Assembly: GCA_016218725.1 (NCBI GenBank)
Contig: JACRDB010000027.1
Coordinates: 19,911 to 83,910 of the forward strand
DNA length: 64,000 nt
Direction of reading: 5' to 3'
Origin: Deltaproteobacteria bacterium
GTDB lineage: Bacteria > Myxococcota_A > Polyangia > Polyangiales > Ga0077539
In this document: piece by piece, positions 1 to 8,986 of the stretch
Layout: every line of letters starts with the position of its first letter
How positions within the stretch are numbered: the first letter of the stretch is position 1
Notes under the pieces: model-generated
Database searches by the model: none
The model's input: only the letters and a program-made list of their open reading frames with translations
What the model was told of the DNA's origin: nothing
Made by a program: the position numbers and the translations under genes

Positions 1-489
1 CGCTGCACCGACGGCGCCTGCGAGCAGCACCTGCCGCTCGACAGCCCCGCCCGGGTGGTGATCCACCGCGCCGGCGACGGAGTCTGCGCGGACGTGTCGG
101 GCCTGGGCAGCGAGGCGTTCCGCGCGTGCGACCCGGGCGAGGACCGGGTGCAGCTCCTCGGGACCTTCCCCCTGGTGGGCTTCACCACGGTGATCGCCGT
201 GGAGCGCGCCCCCGCCGGCCGCGACGCGCGCCAGTCCGAGGTGTGGGCCATCGTGAGCCCCTCGGCGGCGTGGCAGCGGCTCTGGCAGGGCGCCGAACGG
301 GCCCCGGCCTCGCTCCCACGGGTGGACACCGCCACCCGGCACCCTCGCTTCTGCGCGGCGCCCGGCGAGGGCGGCTGCGAGGTCGCCCAGGGCATCACCT
401 TCGTGCCCCCGGACCCGGGCGGGCCGGTGACCAACGTCCTGGTGCGCCTGGGCTTCCGCAACGCCCGCGACGGCATCGTCGGGCTGTGA
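1..489 (+). CDS. Partial protein of unknown function (C-terminal part)
   Basis: An open frame runs in from the left edge and stops with TGA at 487-489, so only the last 162 codons are visible. I do not recognise a family. The visible part contains six or seven cysteines (for example CTDGAC near the left edge and CAAPGEGGC around residue 118) and many Gly/Pro/Ala residues, which fits an exported protein of the kind common in this window. The start, and any signal peptide, lie outside the window. It converges on the following large lipoprotein gene with only 7 bp between the two stop codons. Confidence 0.6.
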   Translation, partial: RCTDGACEQHLPLDSPARVVIHRAGDGVCADVSGLGSEAFRACDPGEDRVQLLGTFPLVGFTTVIAVERAPAGRDARQSEVWAIVSPSAAWQRLWQGAERAPASLPRVDTATRHPRFCAAPGEGGCEVAQGITFVPPDPGGPVTNVLVRLGFRNARDGIVGL

Positions 490-496
490 ACCCCTC

Positions 497-3400
497 TCAA
501 TCGGTGTGCGTGGGCGCTGCCGAGGGCGCCTCCGAGGGCTCGAACTGGAAGGGGTAGCTCACCACCACCACGCCGGACCCCGGCGGGGGCGCCGGGAACA
601 GCCAGGAGCGCACCGCCGAGGCGATGTCCGCGCCCACCGCCGGGTCGCCGGTGGTGTTCTCCGTGACCTCCGCCCCGAGCACCCTGCCGTCCTCGCCGAT
701 GACAAAGCGCACGACCACCCTCCCCCTGGCGTCGGGATGCCCTCGGAGGGCGCGCTCGTAGGCCGCCCGCACCTGGGCGATGTTGCGCCGGACCACGGCG
801 CGGATCACGTCGGCGTTGATGGTCCCGGTCACCACCGGCGTCGCGGCGGCCACCATGGGCGCGGCGGTCACCCGCGCTTCGAGCGCCATCGGGTAGCTCC
901 GGGTGATCGCCGCGGAGTCTCTCCCGACGGTGCCCACGCTCCCGAGGCCGATGGTGCCGTAGCCATACCCGCTTCCCCCGGAGCCCGCGCCGAGCATCCC
1001 AAGGCCGCCGGAGCTGCCGTAGCCGTAGCCGTAACCTCCGCCGGAGCCGATGTTTGCGCTCGCCCCGGGGACCATGGCCCGGCCCCCCACGGAGCCCTCC
1101 TCGTCCACGGCCACGAAGGACGTGTAGTCCGACACGAGGCCGAAGCGCAGGGCGAGCCTCGTGACCTCCTCGCGCAGCGCGGGGGTCTCCCCGAGGAGCA
1201 TCGCCGTGGACAGGTCGTGAATGCGCGCCCGGGCCCACACCGACGGCACGGCCTCGTGGCCCCCGGGGGCCCTCGGGAGCGAGACCCTCACGCGCTGGGT
1301 CCAGGCCCTTCCCCGCACGCGCCCCGAGAGTTGGATGGTGCCCTCGCCGCCCTGGGCGTAGCGCCCATGGACCAGCACGGGCTGGTCGGCGAAGACATCG
1401 GGCAGGGCCCTCGGGTACACCTCTCGCACGTCCAGGCCGCCCCAGTCCACCGCGAGGTCCGTCACGAAGGGTCGGGCGATGCGTGTGTGAAAGCGCTCCG
1501 CCGCGGCCGAGGGATCCTCCGAGGGGGTGACCACCTCGGACACTCCCCGCCCCAGCTCCGCCACCTGCTCCAGGAGGTACCGGTTGACCGCGCCTCCCAC
1601 GCCAAAGGAAAACACCCGCGAGGCCCCCAGGTCCCGGGTGAGGGCCGCGAGCACCTCCCTCTCGTTGCCAATGTAACCATCGGTGATGAGCACCACCAGG
1701 CGCATGCGGGCGTCCGCCGGAGGGGCCGCCCCAAGGGCCGCGTGGAGCCCCGGGAGCATCTCCGTGGCGCCCGCCGCGCGCAGGGACTCCACCCAGGCGC
1801 GGGCCCGGGCCAGGTTCTCCGCCGTGGGCGCGAGGGGCGCAGGGGCCAGCTCCGAGGTGGCGTCGGAGAAGCGCACCACGCGGAAGGTATCCTCCGGGCG
1901 CAACCGCCGGAGGGCCTCGGACACCAGGGCCCGGGCCTGGGTCATGGGCGCGCCTCGCATGGAGCTCGACGTGTCCACCACAAAGACCAGCTCCCGCGGC
2001 GTGACCGCGCTGTCCGGGGCCCCCGCGTCGGGGTGCAGGAGCAGCGTGAAGAACCCGTCGTCCCCGTCCCGGCGCGCGAGCACCGACGGGGTCACGGTCT
2101 CTACCCTCGGGCGGTACCGAAGCAGAAAGTCCCGATCGGGGAGCGCACGACCCTGGGTGAGGGTCACACCTACAGTATCGCCCGTGTGAGTGATTGTAAT
2201 GGGATGTGAGGGAGAAGTGACCTCTTCGAGGGCGGTTCCGAGGTCCACGCGGGCGGAGAGGTCCACGTCGCCCGGGGGGCGCTCGGGGGTGCTGCCGCCC
2301 TGGCCCGGGGTGTAGCGGGAGCCGGTGGCCAGGGGCATGACGAACTCGTAGCGGCCGTCCCTCCAGGGGACCGTCTGGGCGAAGCGCAGCACCACCCGGA
2401 GGGGCTCTCCGGGGCGGATGTTGGCCACGGCCTGACGGAAGAGGTTGGGGCGCTCCTGCTCCAGGAGGGCCGCGGTGCGCCCTCGGGCCCGGGCCCGCTG
2501 GTACGTCTGCCGGGCTTCCGCGCGGCGCTGGATGGTTCCGTGGATCGCCCTCGCGCCCACGTGGAGGTCCATGGCGTCTACGGCGCTGTTGGCGGGCAGG
2601 GGGAAGAGGTACTCGGCATCGACGGGGTGGTCGTAGGGGTTGGTGAAGCGCTGCTCCACGGTGACCCTGGCGACGACCCCAGAGACCTCCGCGGACACGG
2701 AGGTGTGCAGGAGCGGAAAGCCCTCGGTGGGCGCCGGCGCGCTCCCTCGGCGCGCGGTGGCGGCGCGGAGCCTGAGGGTACCCTGCAGGGGGGTGGGCTC
2801 CTCGGGGGCCGCGGGCTCGTGGGCGGAGAGGCCGTTGTGCTCGGCGTTCCCGCCCCACATGTGCCACCCATCCAGGGAGGGGTCACCGACTTCGAGGCCG
2901 AGGACCTTGCCTCGGGCGGTGGCGAGGTACACCCAGCCGTTGGCCACCGCGGGCTGAAACGCGATGGGCTCGCCGATGTGGTAGGCCCAGGTGGTCATGC
3001 CCGTGTCAATGTCCATGCCGTAGACGTCGCCCCCGCGGGTGCCGACCACGAGCTGCGAGCCCACCACGGCGGGGGAGGTGACGCCCCGCTGGGTGATGGC
3101 CCCGGGGTAGCGACGGCGCCACACCACGCGGCCGTCGGCGGCGTCGCGGGCGACGACCTCGTCGCCCATGGCGTGGTAGAGCCGCCCTTCTGCGTAGGCG
3201 GGGCGAGCGCCCTCGTAGGCCCAGCCGGCCTGGGTGCCACCGGTGTCCGCGCGGCGGGCGGCGTAGGGGGCCCTCACCGCGGGCCCGGAGGAGACGACGC
3301 TGCCGTCGCGGGTGTCGAGCACCACCTGGCGCTCGTGGCCGTGGGGCGCGCGGCGGGCGACGTAGAGCCTGCCCGCGTCCACCGCGGGGGCGCTGGTGGC

Positions 3401-4216
3401 CCCGAGGGACCGTCGCCAGCGCACGGCGCCGTCCCGGGCCCGGAAGCGCGCGACGGAGCCGTCCATGGTGGTGACGTAGACGTCCTCGCCGTCGATCACC
3501 GGGGCGGTGAGCACGTCCGCGGGCACCGGGCGGGTCCAGAGGTAGGCCCCGGTGCGCATGGACATGCCCGAGAACGAGAAGCCCGAGGGGGAGCGTCCGT
3601 CGGGGTACGCGGAGAACACCCTCCCGTGGGCCGCGGCGGCCTGGGACATCAAGGGGTCCCCGAGGTAGTGCGACCAGCGCTGCCGCCCGGAGGCCAGGTC
3701 AAACGCAAAGAGCGTGCAGCTCTCGGTGTTGAAGAGCACCTTGTCGTCTTCGATGATGGCCGCGGTGGGCCCTCCGTCGGGGGTCTGGCCCACCCAGGAG
3801 AGGCCGCCGGTGTGGGCGTCCAGGGCGTACACCGTGGTGCTGGTGAAGCCCGCGCCGACGTACACCTTCCCGCGGGCGTACGCGGGCGTGGTGAGGGTGG
3901 CGTTCTGGGCGAGCTGGAGCACCCACCCCCGGCGCTGCCCGGCGAAGGTGAAGCGCGCGCTCTGGCCGAGCGCCACGCGAGGGAGCTCGAGGCTCCGCGG
4001 CGCCACCCGGACACCGAGGTCCGTGGGGCCCAGAGCCTCGTGGGGGTGCTCCACCGGGGCGATGGCCCCCGGGAGCGCTCTTGGGGCCTCTGGAGCCCTC
4101 GGGGGCTCCGGCTGGACCACGGGACGATGCCTCGGGGCAGGCGGGTGCCTCGTGTCACGGCAGGCCGTGAGCACCAGGACCCCGCAAGCCCCAACCAGGG
4201 GGGAGCGCGGGCGCAT
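497..4216 (-). CDS. PQQ-propeller / VIT / von Willebrand A / TonB-C-like lipoprotein
   Basis: A predicted lipoprotein of 1239 residues. The ATG at 4216 is preferred over an in-frame GTG at 4228 because it begins a compact signal peptide with lipobox LTAC. Residues about 100-450 form a PQQ-type beta-propeller with repeated segments such as GRVFSAYPDG and GDVYGMDIDTG. A VIT domain follows (about 495-625), then a von Willebrand A domain whose MIDAS loop reads DTSSS (near 744). A Gly/Tyr-rich linker (about 1055-1090) leads to a C-terminal AgmX/PglI/TonB-C-like domain (about 1140-1230). VIT-vWA proteins are thought to mediate metal-dependent adhesion or scaffolding, and TonB-C-like domains bind periplasmic partners. 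The fusion with a propeller is unusual and the role is unknown. Confidence 0.9.
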   Translation of the reverse strand: MRPRSPLVGACGVLVLTACRDTRHPPAPRHRPVVQPEPPRAPEAPRALPGAIAPVEHPHEALGPTDLGVRVAPRSLELPRVALGQSARFTFAGQRRGWVLQLAQNATLTTPAYARGKVYVGAGFTSTTVYALDAHTGGLSWVGQTPDGGPTAAIIEDDKVLFNTESCTLFAFDLASGRQRWSHYLGDPLMSQAAAAHGRVFSAYPDGRSPSGFSFSGMSMRTGAYLWTRPVPADVLTAPVIDGEDVYVTTMDGSVARFRARDGAVRWRRSLGATSAPAVDAGRLYVARRAPHGHERQVVLDTRDGSVVSSGPAVRAPYAARRADTGGTQAGWAYEGARPAYAEGRLYHAMGDEVVARDAADGRVVWRRRYPGAITQRGVTSPAVVGSQLVVGTRGGDVYGMDIDTGMTTWAYHIGEPIAFQPAVANGWVYLATARGKVLGLEVGDPSLDGWHMWGGNAEHNGLSAHEPAAPEEPTPLQGTLRLRAATARRGSAPAPTEGFPLLHTSVSAEVSGVVARVTVEQRFTNPYDHPVDAEYLFPLPANSAVDAMDLHVGARAIHGTIQRRAEARQTYQRARARGRTAALLEQERPNLFRQAVANIRPGEPLRVVLRFAQTVPWRDGRYEFVMPLATGSRYTPGQGGSTPERPPGDVDLSARVDLGTALEEVTSPSHPITITHTGDTVGVTLTQGRALPDRDFLLRYRPRVETVTPSVLARRDGDDGFFTLLLHPDAGAPDSAVTPRELVFVVDTSSSMRGAPMTQARALVSEALRRLRPEDTFRVVRFSDATSELAPAPLAPTAENLARARAWVESLRAAGATEMLPGLHAALGAAPPADARMRLVVLITDGYIGNEREVLAALTRDLGASRVFSFGVGGAVNRYLLEQVAELGRGVSEVVTPSEDPSAAAERFHTRIARPFVTDLAVDWGGLDVREVYPRALPDVFADQPVLVHGRYAQGGEGTIQLSGRVRGRAWTQRVRVSLPRAPGGHEAVPSVWARARIHDLSTAMLLGETPALREEVTRLALRFGLVSDYTSFVAVDEEGSVGGRAMVPGASANIGSGGGYGYGYGSSGGLGMLGAGSGGSGYGYGTIGLGSVGTVGRDSAAITRSYPMALEARVTAAPMVAAATPVVTGTINADVIRAVVRRNIAQVRAAYERALRGHPDARGRVVVRFVIGEDGRVLGAEVTENTTGDPAVGADIASAVRSWLFPAPPPGSGVVVVSYPFQFEPSEAPSAAPTHTD

Positions 4217-4299
4217 GGGGTTGCCCACTCAGACAACGGCCGAGCCCAAAGGTTTTGCCGCGGGCGAAGGGTGCGCGGAGCGTGCGTGTGGGGCGCGCT

Positions 4300-4656
4300 T
4301 CAGACGCGGGAGCAAAGGCGGAACACGGGGCCTCCGGGGCCTCGGAGGTAGGGGTGGGTGGTGTCCCGAAAGGCAACGGTGACGGCCCCGAGACCCAGGA
4401 GGCGTGCGGTGGTGCCCGGGACGTCGTCCACGCGGAACTCCAGCCACGGGGCCCACTCCCAGGCGCTCTCGGGCAGGGCCTGGGCGGCGCTCACGTACGA
4501 CACCCCGAGGGAGAACCCGTCGGCCAGGGTGAACTGGTCCATGGAGTCCCCGAGGGGGCGCCGGGAGGCCCCGAAGCCCTCTTCGTAGAAGCGCCGGACG
4601 GCGTCCCGCAGCGCGAGGTCGATGGACAGCTTGAGGTTTCGTCCGAAGTCGGTCAT
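4300..4656 (-). CDS. VOC (glyoxalase/bleomycin-resistance fold) family protein
   Basis: A 118-residue protein with the layout of a single vicinal-oxygen-chelate module. An N-terminal segment about the target protein (FEEGFGA-type region near 25) is followed by LEFRVDDVPGTTARL and the closing PGGPVFRLCSRV typical of the last beta strand. VOC proteins are metal-dependent enzymes or binding proteins; the substrate cannot be read from the sequence. It starts 12 bp downstream of the MAPEG gene on the same strand, so the two probably share a transcript. The combination of a glutathione-type membrane protein and a VOC protein suggests a detoxification role, which is inference. Confidence 0.75.
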   Translation of the reverse strand: MTDFGRNLKLSIDLALRDAVRRFYEEGFGASRRPLGDSMDQFTLADGFSLGVSYVSAAQALPESAWEWAPWLEFRVDDVPGTTARLLGLGAVTVAFRDTTHPYLRGPGGPVFRLCSRV

Positions 4657-4668
4657 GGCGCTCCTCCC

Positions 4669-5052
4669 CTACCGTATGGAGGCCACGAGGGCGTAGACCC
4701 CCGCGGCGGCGATGGAGACCCAGGTGAGGAGCGCCCCGAGGGCCCTGGGGCCCGACGGCTTGATGCCCACGCCCACGGCGTGCAGGACCCTCCCGAGGGT
4801 GAAGGCCGCCCCCACGCCGTGGAGCACCGTGGCGGCTCCTCCGGAGAGCTCCGCGGTGAGGAGCAGCACCAGGGCGAGGGCCACGTACTCCGCGTTGTTG
4901 CCGTGCCTCCTGGCCGCGGTGAGGAGCTCCTCGGAGTCCCCGGTGCCCAGGAACACCTTGGTCTTGCCCCGCACCCGCGAGACATTGGCCGCGAGGGCCA
5001 CGTTGAAGATCGCGTTCACCGCGCCATAGATCGCCGTGATGGGTACCGCCAT
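4669..5052 (-). CDS. MAPEG family membrane protein
   Basis: A 127-residue integral membrane protein with about four transmembrane helices. The family pattern R-x3-N-x2-E is visible as RRHGNNAE near residue 46, before a long hydrophobic helix. MAPEG proteins are membrane-associated glutathione/eicosanoid-metabolism enzymes; many bacterial members are uncharacterised. The frame is open upstream to 5199, but that extension is Arg/Pro-rich and would reach into the sigma-factor leader, so the ATG at 5052 (MAVPITAIYG) is chosen. It is divergent from the sigma-factor gene and precedes the VOC gene. Confidence 0.85.
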   Translation of the reverse strand: MAVPITAIYGAVNAIFNVALAANVSRVRGKTKVFLGTGDSEELLTAARRHGNNAEYVALALVLLLTAELSGGAATVLHGVGAAFTLGRVLHAVGVGIKPSGPRALGALLTWVSIAAAGVYALVASIR

Positions 5053-5191
5053 GTGCGTGCTCCTGGTTCGTCGAGGGCGCGTCCTTCGCGTCCGTCGAGA
5101 GGGTAGACCGGGGGGCCCGCGAGGATTCATCGCACAATCGACGGGGCCGTCGGTTTTTCGCCGCGGGGGATCCGTGGTAGCGCTCCTGGGG

Positions 5192-6223
5192 ATGGACACG
5201 GACGCCCAGGGGGAGCTCCTCGCGGCCGCCCGGCGCGGGGACGGTCGGGCCTTTGACGCCCTGACGGCGCCCCACCGCCGGGGGCTCCTGGCCCACTGCT
5301 ACCGCATGCTGGGCAGCGTGGCCGACGCCGACGACGCCGTCCAGGAGGCCCTGGTGCGCGCCTGGAAGTACCTCCCGGGCTACGAGGCCCGCGCGGCGCT
5401 GCGCTCCTGGCTCTTCTCCATCGCCACGAGGCAATGCCTGGACATGCTCGAAAAGCGCCCCCCGCGGCGCTTCCCCTCCATGGACGAGGGCGCGCCGTCG
5501 GACCCCTCGCGGCCTCCGTCGGCCGCGGTGCTGGACCCGGTGTGGCTGGAGCCCCTCGCCGACGCGCGCTGGTGCGAGGGCCCCGCGGACGAGACCGACG
5601 GCCCCGAGGCCACGGTCACCCGACGCCAGAGCGTGGCAGTGGCCTTCCTCGCGGCGCTCCAGACGCTCCCGGCCACGCAGCGGGCCGCGCTCCTCCTGCA
5701 CGACGTGGCGGGGTGGGCCTCCGCGGAGATCGCCGAGGCCCTGGAGACCACCCCCACGGCGGTGAACAGCGCGCTCCAGCGCGCCCGCGGCGCCCTCGAC
5801 GCCAGGGCCCCGGCCTGGGAGCGCGTCCCTCCTCTGGGCTCCTCGGTGGAGACCGAGGCCCTCTCCCGCTACCTCCGGGCGTGGAACACCGGCGATCCGG
5901 GCGCCCTGGCCTCGGTGCTCCGGGCCGACGCGGTGCTGGCCATGCCGCCGGTGCCGGACTGGTACGCCGGCCGCGAGGCCATCCGCGCGCTCTTCGAGGG
6001 CTTCATCCGAGGGCTGGGCACGCAGCTCATCGCGGCGCCCGCGACCAACGGCCAGCCGGCGTTTGCGTCCTACCACCCGGACCCACAGGACCCTACACGG
6101 CTCCTGCTTGATGGTCTCCAGGTGCTCCACCTGGATGGCGACGGCGCGGTGGTGTCGGTGCTGGTGTTCCTGGGTCCCGAAGCGGCGCTGGCCCAGGGGC
6201 TTCCGGCCGCGCGGGAGGCTTGA
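5192..6223 (+). CDS. ECF RNA polymerase sigma factor with SnoaL-like C-terminal domain
   Basis: A 343-residue extracytoplasmic-function sigma factor. Region 2 (about 10-80) contains DADDAVQEALVRAWKYLPG, and region 4 (about 140-200) contains LPATQRAALLLHDVAGWASA followed by the helix-turn-helix TPTAVNSALQRAR. A C-terminal extension (about 215-340) looks like a SnoaL/NTF2 domain (ETEALSRYLRAWNTGDPGAL). This resembles the long sigma-70 family often annotated TIGR02960, whose C-terminal domain is thought to replace a separate anti-sigma factor. No anti-sigma gene is adjacent. A GTG at 5174 preceded by GGGGGA is an alternative start. The gene is divergent from the MAPEG-VOC pair, a plausible target. 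Confidence 0.88.
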   Translation: MDTDAQGELLAAARRGDGRAFDALTAPHRRGLLAHCYRMLGSVADADDAVQEALVRAWKYLPGYEARAALRSWLFSIATRQCLDMLEKRPPRRFPSMDEGAPSDPSRPPSAAVLDPVWLEPLADARWCEGPADETDGPEATVTRRQSVAVAFLAALQTLPATQRAALLLHDVAGWASAEIAEALETTPTAVNSALQRARGALDARAPAWERVPPLGSSVETEALSRYLRAWNTGDPGALASVLRADAVLAMPPVPDWYAGREAIRALFEGFIRGLGTQLIAAPATNGQPAFASYHPDPQDPTRLLLDGLQVLHLDGDGAVVSVLVFLGPEAALAQGLPAAREA

Positions 6224-6234
6224 ACGCCCCGGCC

Positions 6235-8127
6235 CTACGGCGGCGGGGGCCGTAGCTGGAAGTTCGGCTCCGGGAGCTGCTCGGGGCTCGAGGGCCCCCA
6301 GAGGGAGGGCCCTCCGGGGCGCCCCGGGCCTCCCGGGCGACGACCCTGCGGACCCTGGGCGGCGCGGGCGGCGGCCTGGGCGCGGCGCTGCTCCACCTCC
6401 GCCTGGGCCTGGGCCTGCTGGATCCGGCCCACGAGCCCCAGGAGCTGTCCCACGGCGGTGATCGGCGCCCGGAGGTCCAGCACGAAGTGTGCGCCGTCGT
6501 CCCCGGAGCGCGCCGCGGTGAGCGTGCCGTCGATGGCATCGGTAGCGCTGAGCGGCGCCTCGGGGTCCGCGGGCGCGCCGATGAGCGACGCAAACGACGC
6601 GGGCGTGAGGTGCAGCGCCGCCACCGGGTCCCCGGTGAGCTGCGGGTCCAGGCGTGCGCCGGTCTGCAGCGCCCGGTACTGCGCCGCGGGGTCCTGGGCC
6701 TCCAGCAGCGTGAGGCGGTCTCCGGTGGGGACGAAGAGCACCGACCGGGACATCAACTGCCGCACCGCCGCGGGCACGTTGGGCGGCAGCCTCGCGGGGT
6801 CCTGCCCCATGCGAATCCGCAGGCTCCCCGGGGGGAGCCCCGGCACCGGCAGGAGCTGGAAATAGCTCGCCGGGACGGCCCCGGAGGCCCTCGGGGTGCG
6901 AGGCACCGCCGCCGCCGCCGTGCGCACCTGGGCCACGGCGTCCGTGGCGTTGGGCATGCGCGCCACCTGGATCACCGAGCCGCCGTTCTCCGTCACGATC
7001 CCTACCGCGCGGTCCCCCGCGCGACGGAAGTCAATCAGGCCCTGGGCCGCCTCGTGGAGGCGCACCATCTCGGGCCCGAGCACCCGGAGCATCTGCGGGT
7101 CCGAGGCAGTGGGCGCCAGGAGCGGCGAGAGGGCCCGCATGTCCACGCCCATGGCCAGCCAGCCCTGGACCCCCGCCGGGAGCGTGCGCAGGAGGTCCAG
7201 GGCGGCGCGGCGCCCCACGGTGGCCCCCAGGAGCGCCCGGGAGCTCTCCCCGGTGGCGTGGGCGAAGTCCCCCTCGGCGTGGATGCGGTACTGCTCCTGG
7301 TCCACGGTGAGCGTGGCGTGGAGGCCCGCCAGGTCGTCCATGAGCTGCTTGGAGTTCTGCACGCCGTGGCGCGCGGCCTCCAGCTCCGCCCGGGGGATCG
7401 CGCCGCCGTCGGGCATGCGGAGCCCCGCGCCGGTCTGGAGGTTGGCGAGCTGCGTGGCCAGGATGCGACGCAGGGGCTCCGGCCGCACCGTGGCGTCCGC
7501 CACCACATCGTCCGCGGGAGCCTCGGAGCCCTGGCGCAGCGCGTACGCCCAGGACGCCCGGAGCGACTCCCTGGGGCCACAAAGGAGCATCCACCCGACG
7601 GGCCTCCTGCGCGCCACCCAGCAGGGTTGTTCCTCCCCGGCTCCGGCGTCCCTCGGGGCCTCCGAGGGCTCGTACACGCCTGGAGACACCTCCCGGAAGT
7701 TCCTCCGGGCCTGGGCGTCCGCGGCCACCTGGGCGCCCGCCCGGAGGGGCCAGGCCACCACCAGGCCGAGCCTCGGGTTGGGGCTCTCGCCCTCCGGGGC
7801 CATCATCACCGCGGCCCAGGCCGCGTCGGGATCGACCTCGATGCCGTGCTCGCCGATGCCAGGCGAGAACTGCGGCGCGAACTGCCCCAGCACGGCCCCC
7901 GCGGGCCCCGGAGCGATCAGGTTCAGGATCTTCCGCAGGGCTCTCCCCCGGACCGTGAGAAGCGCCCCGGAGGGCGTCTCCACGGGCCCCGCCGGGGGCG
8001 TCGCCGCCGCGGTCCCGGCGTCCGCGGGTGTGGCGCGGGGCTGTCCCGCGTCCGCGGCGGGGGTGGCGTTGCGGTTCGTACAGCCCACGACCAGGCTCAG
8101 GGCCAGGGCCCTCCAGCGAGTGCGCAT
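6235..8127 (-). CDS. Large lipoprotein of unknown function
   Basis: A 630-residue predicted lipoprotein. The N-terminus has an Arg-containing signal peptide with lipobox VVGC near residue 16, then an Ala/Asp/Pro-rich linker (ADAGQPRATPADAG). I do not recognise a domain. The body is mixed alpha/beta with an apparent internal repetition of 'AL.GA.VG.RAA' type segments. The C-terminus has a short coiled-coil-like stretch rich in Gln/Ala/Arg (about 575-600) and ends in a Pro/Gly-rich tail. It converges on the sigma-factor gene (11 bp between stops) and is divergent from the phospholipase D-like gene. Confidence 0.8.
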   Translation of the reverse strand: MRTRWRALALSLVVGCTNRNATPAADAGQPRATPADAGTAAATPPAGPVETPSGALLTVRGRALRKILNLIAPGPAGAVLGQFAPQFSPGIGEHGIEVDPDAAWAAVMMAPEGESPNPRLGLVVAWPLRAGAQVAADAQARRNFREVSPGVYEPSEAPRDAGAGEEQPCWVARRRPVGWMLLCGPRESLRASWAYALRQGSEAPADDVVADATVRPEPLRRILATQLANLQTGAGLRMPDGGAIPRAELEAARHGVQNSKQLMDDLAGLHATLTVDQEQYRIHAEGDFAHATGESSRALLGATVGRRAALDLLRTLPAGVQGWLAMGVDMRALSPLLAPTASDPQMLRVLGPEMVRLHEAAQGLIDFRRAGDRAVGIVTENGGSVIQVARMPNATDAVAQVRTAAAAVPRTPRASGAVPASYFQLLPVPGLPPGSLRIRMGQDPARLPPNVPAAVRQLMSRSVLFVPTGDRLTLLEAQDPAAQYRALQTGARLDPQLTGDPVAALHLTPASFASLIGAPADPEAPLSATDAIDGTLTAARSGDDGAHFVLDLRAPITAVGQLLGLVGRIQQAQAQAEVEQRRAQAAARAAQGPQGRRPGGPGRPGGPSLWGPSSPEQLPEPNFQLRPPPP

Positions 8128-8268
8128 GTCGCGCGGGGCGTATCACCGCGCCCACCCCTTGTCACGAACCGCACCCCCGGGAGGTAGGGCGATGCAGGGC
8201 GCTGTAGGAGAGCGAGGGCGCCCCGGGATGGTTACCTTGGAGCCGGAAGCGTGCGATGGAGGCCGGTG

Positions 8269-8964
8269 ATGGCCTCTCGCGAGCTGGATACGTTCCTCCG
8301 GAAGTCCCTCGGTGACCCGAAGACCCCGCCGGAGACCCGGGCGACGGTGGAGCGGCTCTTCGCGGTGAATGACACGAGCCCCGCAGCGGTGGCGGCGCTA
8401 TGCGCCCAGGCCGCGGTCGTGGCGAGGGCCGCCCACACGGACCCGAGGCTCCGGGCCACCCTCGGCTGGCTGGTGGAGCTAGGCCTCGTGGCGGGGGTGA
8501 CGGCGGCGACGGAGGCCCCGGCGCCCGAGGCGCGGGTGTATTTCAGCCCGGGGGAGACTTGCCTCGACGCGATCGTGGGGGCCTTCCGAGCGGCGCGCAG
8601 GAGCGCGGACGTGTGCGTGTTCACGCTCACCGACGACCGTATCGCGCGGGCGGTGGGCGACGCCCACCGTCGCGGCGTGGCCGTTCGTGTGGTGACGGAC
8701 AACGACAAGGCCCAGGACGAGGGCTCCGACGTGGAGGGCCTGGCGCGGCTTGGGATCGCCGTGCGGCGCGACGAGACCGAGGCGCACATGCACCACAAGT
8801 TCGCGGTGTTCGATGGCGTGAGGCTCCTGACCGGGAGCTACAACTGGACCCGGAGCGCCGCGCGCTGCAACCAGGAGAACCTGGTGGACACCACGGACCC
8901 GAGGCTGGTCGGGGCCTTTACCCGGGAGTTCGAGCGCCTGTGGGCGCTGTTCGGGAGGGCGTGA
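8269..8964 (+). CDS. Phospholipase D-like protein with one HKD motif
   Basis: A 231-residue protein. Residues about 90-225 form a phospholipase D-like domain with one HxK(x)4D motif (HHKFAVFD, near 175) followed by LLTGSYNWT, the usual downstream GSxN. Members with one motif, such as Nuc and MitoPLD, are active as dimers and act on phospholipids or nucleic acids. The N-terminal 85 residues are helical and unrecognised. There is no signal peptide, so it is probably cytosolic. The start is well supported: GGAGG at 8258-8262 sits six bases before ATG 8269. It converges on the outer-membrane protein gene. Confidence 0.85.
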   Translation: MASRELDTFLRKSLGDPKTPPETRATVERLFAVNDTSPAAVAALCAQAAVVARAAHTDPRLRATLGWLVELGLVAGVTAATEAPAPEARVYFSPGETCLDAIVGAFRAARRSADVCVFTLTDDRIARAVGDAHRRGVAVRVVTDNDKAQDEGSDVEGLARLGIAVRRDETEAHMHHKFAVFDGVRLLTGSYNWTRSAARCNQENLVDTTDPRLVGAFTREFERLWALFGRA

Positions 8965-8986
8965 GCGGAGACGCGCGACCTGGGCC

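Noticed and set aside
2540..4351. Long plus-strand open frame of about 600 codons opposite the PQQ/VIT/vWA gene
   Set aside because: Its translation is Gly/Arg/His/Pro/Val-rich with no domain, and it is the complement of a clearly real gene. High G+C creates such frames.
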